64,000 bases of DNA, taken from the NCBI RefSeq assembly GCF_932294415.1, contig NC_065544.1, positions 28,783,210 through 28,847,209 of the forward strand, in the 5' to 3' direction. Shown here piece by piece: positions 52,438-63,727 of the stretch. Positions within the stretch are counted from its first letter, which is position 1. Each line of letters opens with the position of its first letter. This DNA comes from Quercus robur. Taxonomy: Eukaryota; Streptophyta; Magnoliopsida; Fagales; Fagaceae. Both the position numbers and the translations under genes were made by a program. Below the pieces are notes generated by a model. The model was not told the origin of the DNA and ran no database searches. It worked only from the letters and a program-made list of their open reading frames with translations.

Positions 52438-53834
52438 TCCGTTTGGTTGGAGGAATGAAAAAGTGGGGAGGATAGAAAATGGAAAAGGGATAGAAAAGCG
52501 GGAGGATAGAAATAATTTAGTTTAGGTTTGGTAACAGTTTTTGTTTTCTATTTTCAAAAACTTGTTTTTGGGAATATAAAGAAAAAACAATTTTCTTATA
52601 TTTTTGAAATCAAAAACATGTTTGGTTAGTTGAATCTAAAAAAAATAGTTTTTTGAAGAAAAAAATACTAAAATATGTTGGTACTAGGATTTGAACTCTA
52701 ATGCTAACTCATTAAATGAGACAGATTCATTAAATCAAATGCGTGTTTTCATTGACTTTTGAAAACTAGAAACTGAAAACAGTCTTTTGTATGTTTTTAG
52801 TTTCCTTTACAAATTGAGTTTTGAGAACAGTTTTTGTTTTCTATCCATTTTTGGTTGTCAAACAAGTTTTTTAGTCTCAAAAATAAAAAATTGTTTTTGA
52901 AAACAGAAAATAAGGGGGAAAAAGCAATTACCAAACATACCCTTAGTTTTCTCTCATATGTGTTTGATTGGGAGAATAGAAAAGTATATAGATGGAAAAC
53001 CATAAAAAATAAAGTTGATATACATTTACAATTATATTCTTATAAAATAAAATAAAAGACAACACAATTTTTTATACACTTATTTATTTAAAAAATTATA
53101 TATGGACACTTCACCTTTTTTTTTTTCAAGTTATTACTTTAAAAGGCAGAAGCCATATCCAAAATTGGTGGGAAAAAAAAAAACAAAACATAACAAAAAA
53201 AAACAAAAAAAAACAAAAACAAACAAAAAAAAACAAAACAAAACAAAAAAAAAAAAACAAAAAACAAAAGAACAAGAAGGTAACTATGGAAGAAATTGAT
53301 AAAAAGACAAAACATAGAAGGAGACAAAAAGTGAGATGAGCACCCAAAAAGAGAGAGAGAGAGAGAGAAACCCTAAACAATGAAGTGAACGAACTGTTAG
53401 AAGAAACAGAAAAATAGAAAGATGAAAAAGGCAAAAGATGGGGCGAAAACAAGAAGAAGAAAAAGAAGTAATAAAAAATAAAAAACTATGAAAAGAAAAA
53501 AGTGACGAACAAGACCAACGTGAACCAAAAAACAAGAAAATATTATTAAGTTGGTTGAAGCAGAGTCAAATGCCAACAACCACCTAAGATTTCCATGTTC
53601 AATGTTACAAAAAGAAGGACAAAAATGTAATTGAATGAGTTGAAATAAAGTCCCCAAGTTTTCTCTCCAAATTGGAGAGATAGGATCTTGGTGGGCCAGG
53701 AGAGAAAACACCTGGACCCTACCAAAATTTCCTTCAACTCCTCCTCCCAACCAAACACCTCTCTCACCTATTTTCTCTCATTTATTTTCCATCCTCCTTA
53801 TTTCACCTCCAACCACCTCCAACCGAACAAAGCC
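52438..53834. mobile_element. DNA transposon remnant in pseudogene intron 3
   Basis: TAAAAGG flanks both ends (52431-52437 and 53835-53841). The left terminus TCCGTTTGGTTGGAGG matches the inverse of the right terminus (GCTTTGTTCGGTTGGAGG), followed by AGGATAGAAAATGG and its inverse near the right end. A 7- or 8-bp duplication fits hAT elements. The interior is low-complexity (A/C-rich at 53177-53270, GA-rich to 53370) without a transposase. Another element is nested in its left part. Confidence 0.65.
52524..52942. mobile_element. MITE nested in the 52.4-kb transposon
   Basis: The element is flanked by TTAGTTT at 52517-52523 and 52943-52949. The left end AGGTTTGGTAACAGTTTTTG is inverted at the right (ACCAAACATACCC). 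Long stretches such as TTTTTGTTTTCTATTTTCAAAAAC and their inverses make the whole a large imperfect hairpin. Noncoding. Confidence 0.7.
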
Positions 53835-55077
53835 TAAAAGGTGTTGAAGGGACACTTTGACCAAAATTTACAGCTTATTGTTGTCTGACAAAATTTTGGA
53901 ATTGCATGTTAGTTCTAGTCCAGATTTCCTGTTTAAATCATATGTGATCATTTTCTGGCTGTGATATGAATACACAGTTAATCATGTCTGCCATTGCCTA
54001 TTGCCTACTGGGAAATTGAATTGGTGCTCAATACAATACCCTGTCATTATACCTAGAGACTATGAGTCTATTTAGCTTAAAATTATACAGCAGGCCATGG
54101 TTGTCAGTTTGAAATGATCTTCCATATTCAGTTCATGTCTGCTATTAACTCCTTTTCAGTGTGAGATTTGAACAAGGAACGGTAACATCTATGATTCAAG
54201 AAAAAGAAACTATCAAAGGGGTGTTGTACAAGACTAAGACTGGTCAAGTAAGCGAAGCACATGCTTCTCTTACAATTGTATATGATGGTTGCCTTTCAAA
54301 TTTGCGACGGTTTCTCTGCAAATCTAAGGTGAAGAGATTTGTCTCATTATGTACACAACACATACTACAATAAACAACACAACATTTTTCGTTAGTTTTT
54401 TCACAATGGTTCATATGGGATGGTTTGATCGACAAATAATTAAATAAGTGCTAAGTGCTAACTCATGTGAAAGAGATATTAATTCAATCACATGTATGGC
54501 TTCTACTGTATGACAAAGAAGAAGCCTCAGAAGAATGCTCAGGTCGGCAGTCTGGAATTTGACTTAAATATGATAGACATTATTATTCTTATTGTCAGGT
54601 GTGTGTGACTGCTCATACAGTTGGATGGCTTATGGAAAACTGTCAGCTTCCATATCCAAACTATGGACATATAATTTTAGCAAGTCCTTCACCCATATTG
54701 TTTTATCCAATCAGCAGCACAGAGACTCGATGTTTTGTTGGTGTGCCAGGGCAGCATTTACCTTCCATTTCTAACGGTGAATTGTCTCACTATATGATAA
54801 CCGCGGTGGCTCCAAAGGTACTTATAATTTGATGGACATGAATCCTTTACAATCATCTATGACAATCCTTTAGATCTGGCAAACAATTCAATGGAAATTT
54901 ATTATATTCTTGCAGATATTATCATTTTTTTCTCTACCTAATTTAAGTTTTTAATTTCTCCAAACTTGACCCTATAGAATCATTCCACATCTTCAAAGAT
55001 TATCTCATGTCAGTCCTTTGATTATGTTTGGCCTACGTTAACAGCTGTGTCTTACATATATTTATATATACAGTGGC

Positions 55078-55190
55078 CAAGAGCCTTATAGCTCAACTAA
55101 CATTTTTTTTATGTTTCCAATAAGGACATTCAAGGTTCAAATCCTCCTCCTCCAACTATCAAATTATCCATGCACCAAAAAAAAAAAAAC
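55078..55190 (+). mobile_element. tRNA-derived SINE
   Basis: Box A-like TAGCTCAACTAAC at 55089 and box B GGTTCAAATCC at 55134-55144 have tRNA-like spacing. The 3' part CCAACTATCAAATTATCC is followed by an A-run and (AAAC)n. It lies in intron 5 of the broken squalene epoxidase. A second member of the family is at 58.2 kb. Confidence 0.65.
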
Positions 55191-57799
55191 AAACAAACAA
55201 ACAAACAACATAGATACATACATACATTCAGTGATGCATAGCATACTTCAAACACCCAGAACAATGAAAGAGAACTGTTTCAGTTCCGTTTTGCTGCCAT
55301 GTTTACCTTTATGTTTTCCAGTCCAACCCCCATTCAAAGAATCAACTGGATTATCTAAAATACCCTTCTGATAAATTACCATACGTCTCAGAAACATAAA
55401 CTAATAACTCTAATAACATGATAAATTATCACTTGTCCCAAAAATTTAAGATGATAAGAAATGGTGAATTTAATCATCTAACCATTATTCTAATATTTTC
55501 TTTGGTCATTCATACTTTTGCACTAATGAAGGAATGTGTGTACATTTAGAGTCCACCTGAGCCGTATAATGCCTTCATATCAACAATCAATGAAGGAAAC
55601 GTTAGAACAATGCCAGATTTGAGCATGTCAGCCATATCTAATTATCCTACTCTGGGTGCAATTCTGATGGGGGGATGCATTGAACACACGGCATCCACTC
55701 ACAGGAGGAGGAATGACTGTGACTCTATCAGACGTTGTTGTACTTCGGGATCTTCTCAGGCCTCTGAATAATCTAAATGATGCATCCGCATTGTACGAAT
55801 ATCTCCAATCCTTTTACACCCTGCGTAAGTTGGCAGCTTTCCTTAATTTTCTACGTATAAATTTTGCAAATTCAATTTTCAATACACCATCCAAATGCTA
55901 GTAAAAATGTGGGATTCTCATTAAAAAGATGATAGCTTCAAACTTTATACGTCTAGATAACAGGCATTTTTAGAACAGTGAAAAATAAGATTAGTACATC
56001 TTGTTGTGAGCCTAGATTAGATACTAAGCTATTAAAAGCGAAGACTTGCTTGGGCATTATCAACTAACTTTCATGTGACTTGGTTTTGTTTTCAGCCAAT
56101 GGCAATTACAATGAATACATTGGCAGCAACCCTCCAGAGGGTGTTTTGTATTCCACCTGATAATGAAGTAAAGGAGGAAGAAAGGCAAGCAATTTTCAAC
56201 TATTTTAGCCTCGGCGGTAATTTTGCTAGTGCACTAGTGGCTTTTCTCGCAGGCCTAAACCCCCAACCATTAAGCCTAGCTTTTCTTTTCTTTTATGTGG
56301 CTATCGATAGCATCGGTCGCTTGTTGCTTCCATTCCCTACACCTAAAAGCATATGCTTGATTGCTAAATTGATTTGGGTACATGTGTATATATGAGTTTC
56401 CTCCTGCCATTTCTGTCATTTTTTGTTAATAAATAATAGAAATTTTCTTATACATTTATCTTTATCATTCCAGGGTGCACCATTTATCTTTCTTACTAGC
56501 ATCAATGCCAATGGAAATAGACAAATGTCTTTCCTCACAAAGAAAGTCATTCTATTGAAAAAATTACTGGGATTAATGAAGCGTGAAAAACATTGATGAA
56601 GTCGCAACTTTATGGTTGTCCAAGAGAAGCTTTGCTAGCACTAATCAATAAAGTAATTGTTGAACCTTCAGTTGTAAAAATATAGTAAAATACAAGTTGT
56701 GAGCCTAATACTCCACTTTCTCTTCCCACACACACACAGGGAGATGGACATGTACATTTAGAAATATCCCCACCATGGGTAGACACAGCTAACCTCAATT
56801 TTCCTATATCCTATAACAATAGATTCTTTTTTTTTTATCATAAACTAATTAATATGCGGAAAGAAGGGGAGGAAATTGAAGAAAGGCAAGAGGGGAAAAG
56901 GTCTAAACTCCTAGTGGCAATGGAGATACCCAGAGTCGTTAATGATGAAAGGTGAATGAGAAGAAAAAAAATCACTCTTACGGCTTCACTTTTAAATTAT
57001 ACATCAACTTTTATAACTGTTTAAACAATGCTAACTTCACATTGAAATATTTACCCCATTAATTCTACAATATACAATCAATTGGGCCTATGGGCTATGC
57101 AATGGGTGATAGCCACTCACATTTTTAAAATTTTTCAAAGTGAAGGTAAGATAAGGTAGTGTTTTATGTATGTGCCTATGTGCATATGCATGCCAATTGT
57201 ATTGGAGCTCTCCACTTTGAACCTATTTAGTTTTCCATAGAGAAGGTAACAAAGGAAAGCACATTCAAAGAACAATCAATTGCTATATACCAAACCAATA
57301 TTTTGCTAAAAAAGTGGCAAATATAATTCTTAATGAAATCACTAATCACTGACAGGAAATATCACAAGAAATGTCTATTAACACTCATGAACATGCAAAT
57401 CACCAGCCTATGGTGCACTTCTGAAATTTTCAAATGCAAAGACCAGAGATTTTAAATCATAAAAACACACCAGATATGTACAAATAAAGGCCACGAAAAG
57501 AAAAGAAAATTAGTACCTTGGAGTACCCAAAATCACTAATCTCTAAACACTCACAATGGCATACTTGCTTCATAAGAGATGCTGAAAAAGAAATCCATCT
57601 TAGACATAGAATTATTATTTAAGACCTACATTATAACTAAAAACTTAATTTACATACCATTGCATGAAGTAACTAACTCCTGATATAAGTTACTGGAAGA
57701 AGTAGCATGCCTGCAACACAAGACAAGAGTACAATTAAAAAAATATAAACACAGGTGATATCAGAAACTAAATCAACATGTTGGATAAGAAATAAGAAC

Positions 57800-57891
57800 C
57801 TCATCCTAACTGAACTTCCCAGCATTGCACATCCTTGAAAGAGATCTCCTCCAGACGCATATTCCATCACAATAGCTAGACAGGTAGGTGT
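57800..57891 (-). pseudogene. Orphan exon fragment of a SnRK2-type protein kinase
   Basis: The - strand reads [18 protein letters not shown], then, after a one-base loss, RMCNAGKFS, a stop, and DE. This matches the subdomain V region of plant SnRK2 kinases ([28 protein letters not shown]). The match stops exactly before GTTCTT, where SnRK2 genes usually have an intron, so it came from genomic DNA and not from mRNA. The upstream side is cut by a T-run. No other kinase exon is recognisable nearby. Confidence 0.7.
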
Positions 57892-58189
57892 TTTTTTTTT
57901 TTTTTTTTAGTACATTCCAAGTGGGGAATGGGGGGAATTGAACCGAGTTGACCTAGAGATTATTGGCGCGTTTGTGTTAATATGACCTATAGTTACATCA
58001 TCATTATGTCATTGAACTTCAGAATACTCCCATAAGATGTTGAAATTGAACAGATCTCTCTGAATTTGACAATGATAAAATGGTTTACAATTTCCCTTTG
58101 TACATTTCATCTATCTATAAACACAATATAAAATTTGGTCCATAAAGATCATAACTTTATGTGAGACTACTACCATACAACTTTGAACA

Positions 58190-58262
58190 ATACTATGCAG
58201 AGTGTTTCCATCGGAGACGTCCCGGGTTCAAATCCCCCACCCCCAACTATCGAATTATCAAT
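58190..58262 (+). mobile_element. Second copy of the 55.1-kb SINE family, partial
   Basis: Box B GGTTCAAATCC at 58225-58235 is followed by CCAACTATCGAATTATC, which matches CCAACTATCAAATTATC of the copy at 55.1 kb. The box A side is worn and the A-tail is short. Confidence 0.5.
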
Positions 58263-58524
58263 ATAGGTTTGCAGAGTTGATGAAACTCAAACAAAACAAA
58301 ACTAGAGATTACAAAAGCAGTTTCTACCATTCAGAAATTAGATAACCAAAGCTAAATATATAAAATTTTATCAATATATAAACAATTATTTTTTTATCTA
58401 ATCCAATCACTATTAAAATCTGGGAAAATCCCATCCAAAATTTGAGATTACAAGAAGAACCAACAAAATGAACTCAAAATTGAAATAAAAACACATAATT
58501 GAGAATTTAAGATAACAAAAGCGA

Positions 58525-59091
58525 CTAGTTTTTCTTCTTGTTGCCAAGCAAATCATCAGGAACAACCTTGAGGAGGTTCTTATGCTTAGACTTAGCGATC
58601 TTCTTCAAGGTCTTGGGATTGGTAATCTTCTGAAGCTTGGTACCAGACCTAAGAATGTTCTCCTTCTTCTTCTTCTCGCGCTCCTCTCTCTTCTTCCTCT
58701 TCTCCACCTTGTTCTGCCTTATCGTCTCCTTCAGCTCCGTCACTCTCTCCTTGTACGCCTTCTTTATCTCCTTCTCCTTCCGCCTCTCCTCGAAGTTCGA
58801 CCCCTTCCTCACCTGAGTCGCCGACGCCCTGTGCTTCCTCGTCTGCTTCCATTTCCGGCCGGAGACTCTCCCGGAGATCACGCCGTCGTAGCTCGGCTTC
58901 CCGATGATTGGCTTGTCAGGATTCTCCTCCGACGCCACCGCCGATCGCTTCGCCACTGGCTGAGATGCCTCGTCGATCTCCATCGAGGCGGAGGCGGAGG
59001 TGTAGTGAGCTTCCGCTTCCTCTCGCTTTCGCTTGTAGGTCTTGCCGCCGAAACCTTCGTCGAGGCCACGGAAATCGAGCGTGCACGCCAT
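58525..59091 (-). CDS. rRNA-processing protein, Cgr1/CCDC86 family
   Basis: This single-exon gene encodes 188 aa, the normal size for the family. The N-terminus MACTLDFRGLDEGFGGKTYK is followed by an acidic linker and IIGKPSYDGVISGRVSGRKW. KQTRKHRASATQVRKG then leads into a long Lys/Glu/Arg coiled coil (residues about 100-150), RSGTKLQKITNPKTLKKIAK and a basic tail ending in GNKKKN. Cgr1 proteins act in the nucleolus in 60S ribosomal-subunit maturation. The start at 59091 is chosen because the homology starts there; an upstream in-frame ATG at 59154 would add 21 residues. It is GC-richer than its surroundings, and its 3' part is nearly uninterrupted charged residues. The opposite strand has a long open frame caused only by this composition. 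Confidence 0.9.
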   Translation of the reverse strand: MACTLDFRGLDEGFGGKTYKRKREEAEAHYTSASASMEIDEASQPVAKRSAVASEENPDKPIIGKPSYDGVISGRVSGRKWKQTRKHRASATQVRKGSNFEERRKEKEIKKAYKERVTELKETIRQNKVEKRKKREEREKKKKENILRSGTKLQKITNPKTLKKIAKSKHKNLLKVVPDDLLGNKKKN

Positions 59092-61550
59092 GGTCGATTG
59101 ACTCGCGACGCGAGCTACACAAAGAAGTTGGGGTTTTAGGGTTTTGTGAGACACAACAGAAAGAGGCGTTTTTTAATGTTATATTTATTTAGACCAGGTA
59201 ACGGGTCTGGTAGATTGGTTCGGATCGGAAACGGGTTGTCATAAAAGGGTTAGAAAGCCTATGACCCGTTTGCATCAATTAAAACAGAATAGAAAAATGT
59301 ATCAATTTTAAGCATTCAATTTTCCACAAGATATTTATAGTTTTGTTAGTCGTGATGTTCCTATTACTTGAGAATAATATTTTTCAGTTTTTTCCTAAAT
59401 AAATTTTTTTTTTTTTTTAAACTCTCAAAATCACTCACATAAGTAAAGTTAAAAATGTGTAAATTTACAAAATTACTACAATAACTGTATAAATTTATAT
59501 TGACACTATTCACTTTACATATAGTTTTTTTTTTTTTAATGTATCCCGAAACTGAAGGAAGAGAGTGGATGATGGTTATTGCCTGTGAAAGAAAGAGAAA
59601 CTATTTAAAAAATCAAGAAAATTTGATATTTTAATGTAATATTATAGTATAAAATAGATAATTTGATGTGAGGTATTTGAAAAATTGAGTATGTAAAATT
59701 TAAAAAGTAGGTTATTATGTCAAAATAGACCGATTTTTTTACAAAAGCTGATATGAATGCTCCAAGTCCCTAACCCTTACTTTTTTGGATCGATTTAGCA
59801 TTAGATTGGCCCGCATAAAGAGGAATTTTCTAGTTATACAAAATTTGACTTGACAAACGGGTCAGGTCATCGTCACAAAACCTATGACCCTTAAGGTTGA
59901 CCTGTATTTTTTGCATTTAAAAAATCTTTTAAAAATAAAAATTTTAAAAATATATATATACGTAAATTCTTAAGGGATTTGTGTAAATTCTTAAGGGATA
60001 TATATATATATATATATAATTCGATAGATGGGGTGGGGAGATTTATATCTTGATGTCTCTATTGAAAACATTGTTCTTCCTCCAAAACACACAACAATGG
60101 GAAAAAAGAAGTTTCTACACATTAAAGGGAGATAACTCCTAATAAACACGTCCTCTTGTGCTTCGCCAGGAGATATGGGATTTCATGAATTGTATATCCC
60201 ATTTTTGAGTCTTTATATTGTGAAGGATTAGTGGGAGAAACAATCTTGGAGTCCCACTCGCCTGGGAAAGATATGTACTTATATTGAGTGATCTTCATTC
60301 AATGTGTAGAGACTTTTTCTCTACTGTTGTGTGTTTTGAGAGGGAGAGGTGGGAGAGCAAACTCATGAGGGGTATAGATGCTTTCAATGTGCTCAATCAC
60401 CATTGGTGGAAGTGGGAACAACTTTCTTGAGAAAGCTTAGATTAGAAAGTTAGACTCCATTTGTTATATTTTGGTACACGAAAAGTGAAAACATGGGTAT
60501 TATAGTGGAGTCGTTAATAATTTTATTTGGCACACGAAATCAAAGATGAATGTCAATAAGTTTTTTTTTTTTTTTTTTTTGAGTCAAAACCTATAGATTT
60601 AAAAAGGCCAAAAACTTCAATCACAACAATCCCTCACTTTCCCTGATGAATGATGAGTGAAGTTTCCTTCACTTTTCCAGATGAATGATGAGTGGCTTTT
60701 CCTTTTATAAACATACTAGATGACCATTATGTTCAATGGGAATGAAATTATAAACATTTTATTCATGTATTGTGGAGAGAAATCAGAATTACTAGCATGG
60801 GCATAATACCCAACTACTCCGAGTGGCAAATTGTTCTCCCACACTCATTCTTTTACAATCAGTGTGAAATAACTGATACGTGAATAAAAATATAAAATAG
60901 AATGTTTCAATATGCTCAATCACCATTGAGGGATTCCCAAAGTACCCAAAAAAAAATAGAAAACACAAAAGAAAAATACTACTTCCCACAAAATCAGAAA
61001 AAGAAAAACATTGAAAACCAATTGCTTCAAAATTAATCTCTAAACCAAACCTTCTTAACGTTGACACTATGATTCAAAAAAAGAAACCTGACTAACGCAA
61101 AAGACTACTACTATCCACAAGATCAGAAAAAGAACATTGAAACAAGAAAAAATAACAATCCAACCTGAAGTCCTGCAATTGCTTGAAATTAAATTCAATC
61201 CCTGGACCAAATCTTCTTGGCTTGAAAACTTCCAAGAGTAAAAGAAATATGCAAGTTTTGGCAAAAATTGTAAAAATAGTTGCGGTATCACACTTTACTT
61301 AGTAACGTTAGGTACACAAAAAATAACACAATTTTTATCACAATTAACCACGTGACAGACTGTGAGCAATGAAAATATATACACACCATTTGATATCTAC
61401 TATTCACAACTCGGTTGGAAATCCCATCAGAAATTTATAGTGTGTGCTTACGTGGCATCGCAATGTCTTGAAAATTTACAAAGCACCCTCATTTGACAAA
61501 TTTAATGTCAGAAATACCCCTTACTGTGAGTCTGTGACCCAATCCCTAAA
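59092..61550. other. Spacer, with diverged direct repeats
   Basis: TTCAATGTGCTCAATCACCATT near 60384 recurs as TTCAATATGCTCAATCACCATT near 60904. CACAAAATCAGAAAAAGAA near 60985 recurs as CACAAGATCAGAAAAAGAA near 61118, with matching sequence on to CTAAACCAAACCTTCTT and CTGGACCAAATCTTCTT. These look like old duplications or pieces of one element. (TA)n lies at 60000-60018. No gene is seen. Confidence 0.5.
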
Positions 61551-61559
61551 ACTTTCGTC

Positions 61560-61639
61560 AGAGTACCAAAACACTGCTCCTCTATCATCTCTCTCCTCTC
61601 TGTGTTTCGATACTCTCAGTCTCTAAAAGATCCTCCAAG
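61560..61639 (+). other. Possible 5' noncoding exon of the MUSTANG-type gene
   Basis: A CT-rich leader-like stretch (CTCTATCATCTCTCTCC) ends at CCAAG before GTCAGTAC, a fair splice donor. The next supported coding exon starts at 63728, about 2 kb on. Plant genes of this class often have a long intron in the 5' leader. There is no direct evidence for this exon. Confidence 0.35.
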
Positions 61640-62456
61640 GTCAGTACTTTGAATTATATATGTTCGATTCTATGCATTTATGTAAATGGGTTTGTTTTAT
61701 TTTGTTCATGCTTGAGCTCTATCTTGATATTAAGCTTTTCCAGCTTCAGATCTTAGGACTCTTAGAAAAGTTGCTTCTTCTTTGTTACTAAATTTCCTCT
61801 TTCACTTCTTTTGTTCTTTTTATATCTGGGTTATTCTCAACATTAACTTAATTTCAATTTTAGCTTAACTCTGTTCTTTACTTTACTTTTGTTTTTATTT
61901 TTATGTTTTATAAACTTTTCATTTGTTTTTTGGGATTGGTTACAAATTTTAGTTGAGAAAAATGTTTTTTTTTTTAATAAATAAATAATAATAATAATAA
62001 AAATTGGGTCAATGGCAGGAAATGAAATCCCATAGGACATTGTTGATGAAAAAAAAACAAGAACAGCAATAATTATAGTAACAGTAAGATTGATTTAGCT
62101 GCAAAGCAAAGTGACTTTAATAGAATCTTTTTTCTCTTTTTTTTTTTTTTTTCTAATATATTGTAAATAGCATTTTTTTTTTTTTTAATGATATTCTGGT
62201 AGGTGAAACATAACAGTAATTTGAGGAAGGAAGATGCTTTTGATTTCAACAAATTGTGCTTTAGAGAAGGGGTGAAATATTTAACGTGGATGCAACTTTC
62301 TTGTAATAGTGGCGTTACTCTTGCAATTGGATTTGATTTTTCAGTAGGATGAACCCCTCTATTTGATGCTATGCTTTTTCTATTTTGCTGAAAACAATTA
62401 AAATAATAATTAAAAAATTACTGTTCACGCACGGGTTACTGTTCATGGCCTAAATG

Positions 62457-62481
62457 CACTGTTCATATCCCATGAACAGTG
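62457..62481. repeat. Perfect 10-bp hairpin beside an A-run
   Basis: CACTGTTCAT and ATGAACAGTG are exact inverse copies with a 5-base loop. Upstream, TACTGTTCACGC and TTACTGTTCATGG repeat the same word. A 19-base A-run follows at about 62501. The cluster looks like the end of a small retroposon, but no family is assigned. Confidence 0.55.
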
Positions 62482-63727
62482 CAAGAGGCGCTGATTCCCA
62501 AAAAAAAAAAAAAAAAAAACGCACAAGAATAATCTGAATCCAAATGCATACTTACTGTCTTTAATATTTCTATTGAATATGTACTAGTGTAATGAACTTT
62601 TAAGCATCTCTTCTTTTGCATGGAGCTCATCTAACTATGATATATATATATATATATATAGGCACACACAAATTTTCTTGCAGTCTCCAATTTTTGTTAC
62701 CCATTATGGAATCTTCCCTTGTACTGACATAATGCCTTTTTTTTCTTTTTTTTTCAAAGCAGCTGGTTATTTACTTTAAAAGAAAATGAAATAAAAATTA
62801 TTATATGGTTCTTGTAACTTGGACAACTTATATAACATTTCTGATCCATTGATTTTACCTGATTAAGATCCTCTAGAGCTTTTAGGGTAACAGTCCAGCA
62901 TAAAGTTTCTAAAATCCTATCCATTCATTTTAAATGAGTGGATTGAATTTTGTCACGTAATAAACAATTTAAATAGATACAAAAATGGTAATATTCCATG
63001 TTTGTTTAAATGTTGATGTGGCAAAATCCAATCTGGATAGGATTTTAGGAATTCCATAGTGAGGTTACCCTAAGAACTATAGACTATCCTAATCCAGTTT
63101 TACTAATTTGAACTTCATGTCATTTTCCATGTGAATAATCACTGTAGTTTTTGACTCTCAAAAGAGTGGGATGTGTCACCTCATTTCACACATATCATGA
63201 TGATATTCAGCTAAAGCTCCTCAGATTTTTTTTTCCCCATTTTAATGAACCTACTTGGCATTCAATATGAAAATACAGAAAATTACATTTATGCTTGTGC
63301 AAATAGGAGCATGCCTAATGATACGGGGAATATTCATCAGTCTACATTGGCAGAATTACTTATATATGTGTGTATGAGCATGCCTATGTTTGTATCAATA
63401 CATGTAGGTTTCTGTGGTGTTACTTTATTTGGGAAGCCATTGTCATTGTTTTTATTGTGATTAACGGTAATCACTTAGTAAATATTGCTTTCTTCCTTGA
63501 ATGAAATTAATTTTTCCCTTTGTAAGATTGTAAACATAGCCCCTCGGCTTCTTGCAGACATTTTTTCTGATGAGAAAAACTGTTTCTGAGTTTCCAAGTC
63601 AGAAGTATGCATATATTGCAAAGATGATGCTTTTCATAACTTCTTTGCCTTTTTGGGAAGCAAAATGTTGGAAGAGTTGATCATATACATTGAAAAATTG
63701 GATTTCTGAGTTAGTATTTCTTACCAC

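Larger units (their letters stand above)
44665..56596 (+). pseudogene. Tandem squalene epoxidase copy, broken
   Basis: All eight exons of the upstream gene are traceable: 44665-44877, 51931-52045, 52179-52353, 54160-54328, 54599-54817, 55550-55829, 56096-56377, 56474-56596. Exons 3, 4 and 5 have exactly the lengths of the intact gene (175, 169, 219). Exon 1 keeps GAGVAG but has a different N-terminus. Exon 2 has a 4-base gain (TTAT doubled near 51950) and later a 1-base loss before GAACTTCTACAG. The frame is regained, but a TAA stop lies between and the FAD-binding ERD...GELLQPGG stretch is lost. Exon 6 has an extra G in ATGGGGGGATGC (about 55671), breaking the second FAD motif. Its donor is altered (CGTAAGTTGG in place of CGCAAGGTAA). 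Exon 4 has TIVYDG where TIVCDG is normal. Introns 1 and 3 hold large transposons. A functional product is very unlikely. Confidence 0.92.

Noticed and set aside
53126-53750. Phe-rich - strand frames of up to 117 codons
   Set aside because: They come from the A/C- and GA-rich low-complexity interior of a DNA transposon.
55089-55144. A tRNA gene
   Set aside because: Box A- and box B-like words are present but no cloverleaf forms. The A-tail marks it as a SINE.
57673-57870. A 65-codon kinase-like gene
   Set aside because: Only one SnRK2 exon is recognisable, with a frameshift and a stop. The rest of the frame is intron-like sequence.
58582-59139. 185-codon open frame on the + strand
   Set aside because: It is the antisense shadow of the Cgr1-type gene. 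Its Leu/Pro-rich product follows from the Lys/Glu-rich codons on the other strand.
60792-61291. Hydrophobic - strand frames resembling membrane proteins
   Set aside because: The region is A-rich on the + strand, which yields Phe/Leu/Ile-rich - strand frames by composition. It also consists of diverged repeats.
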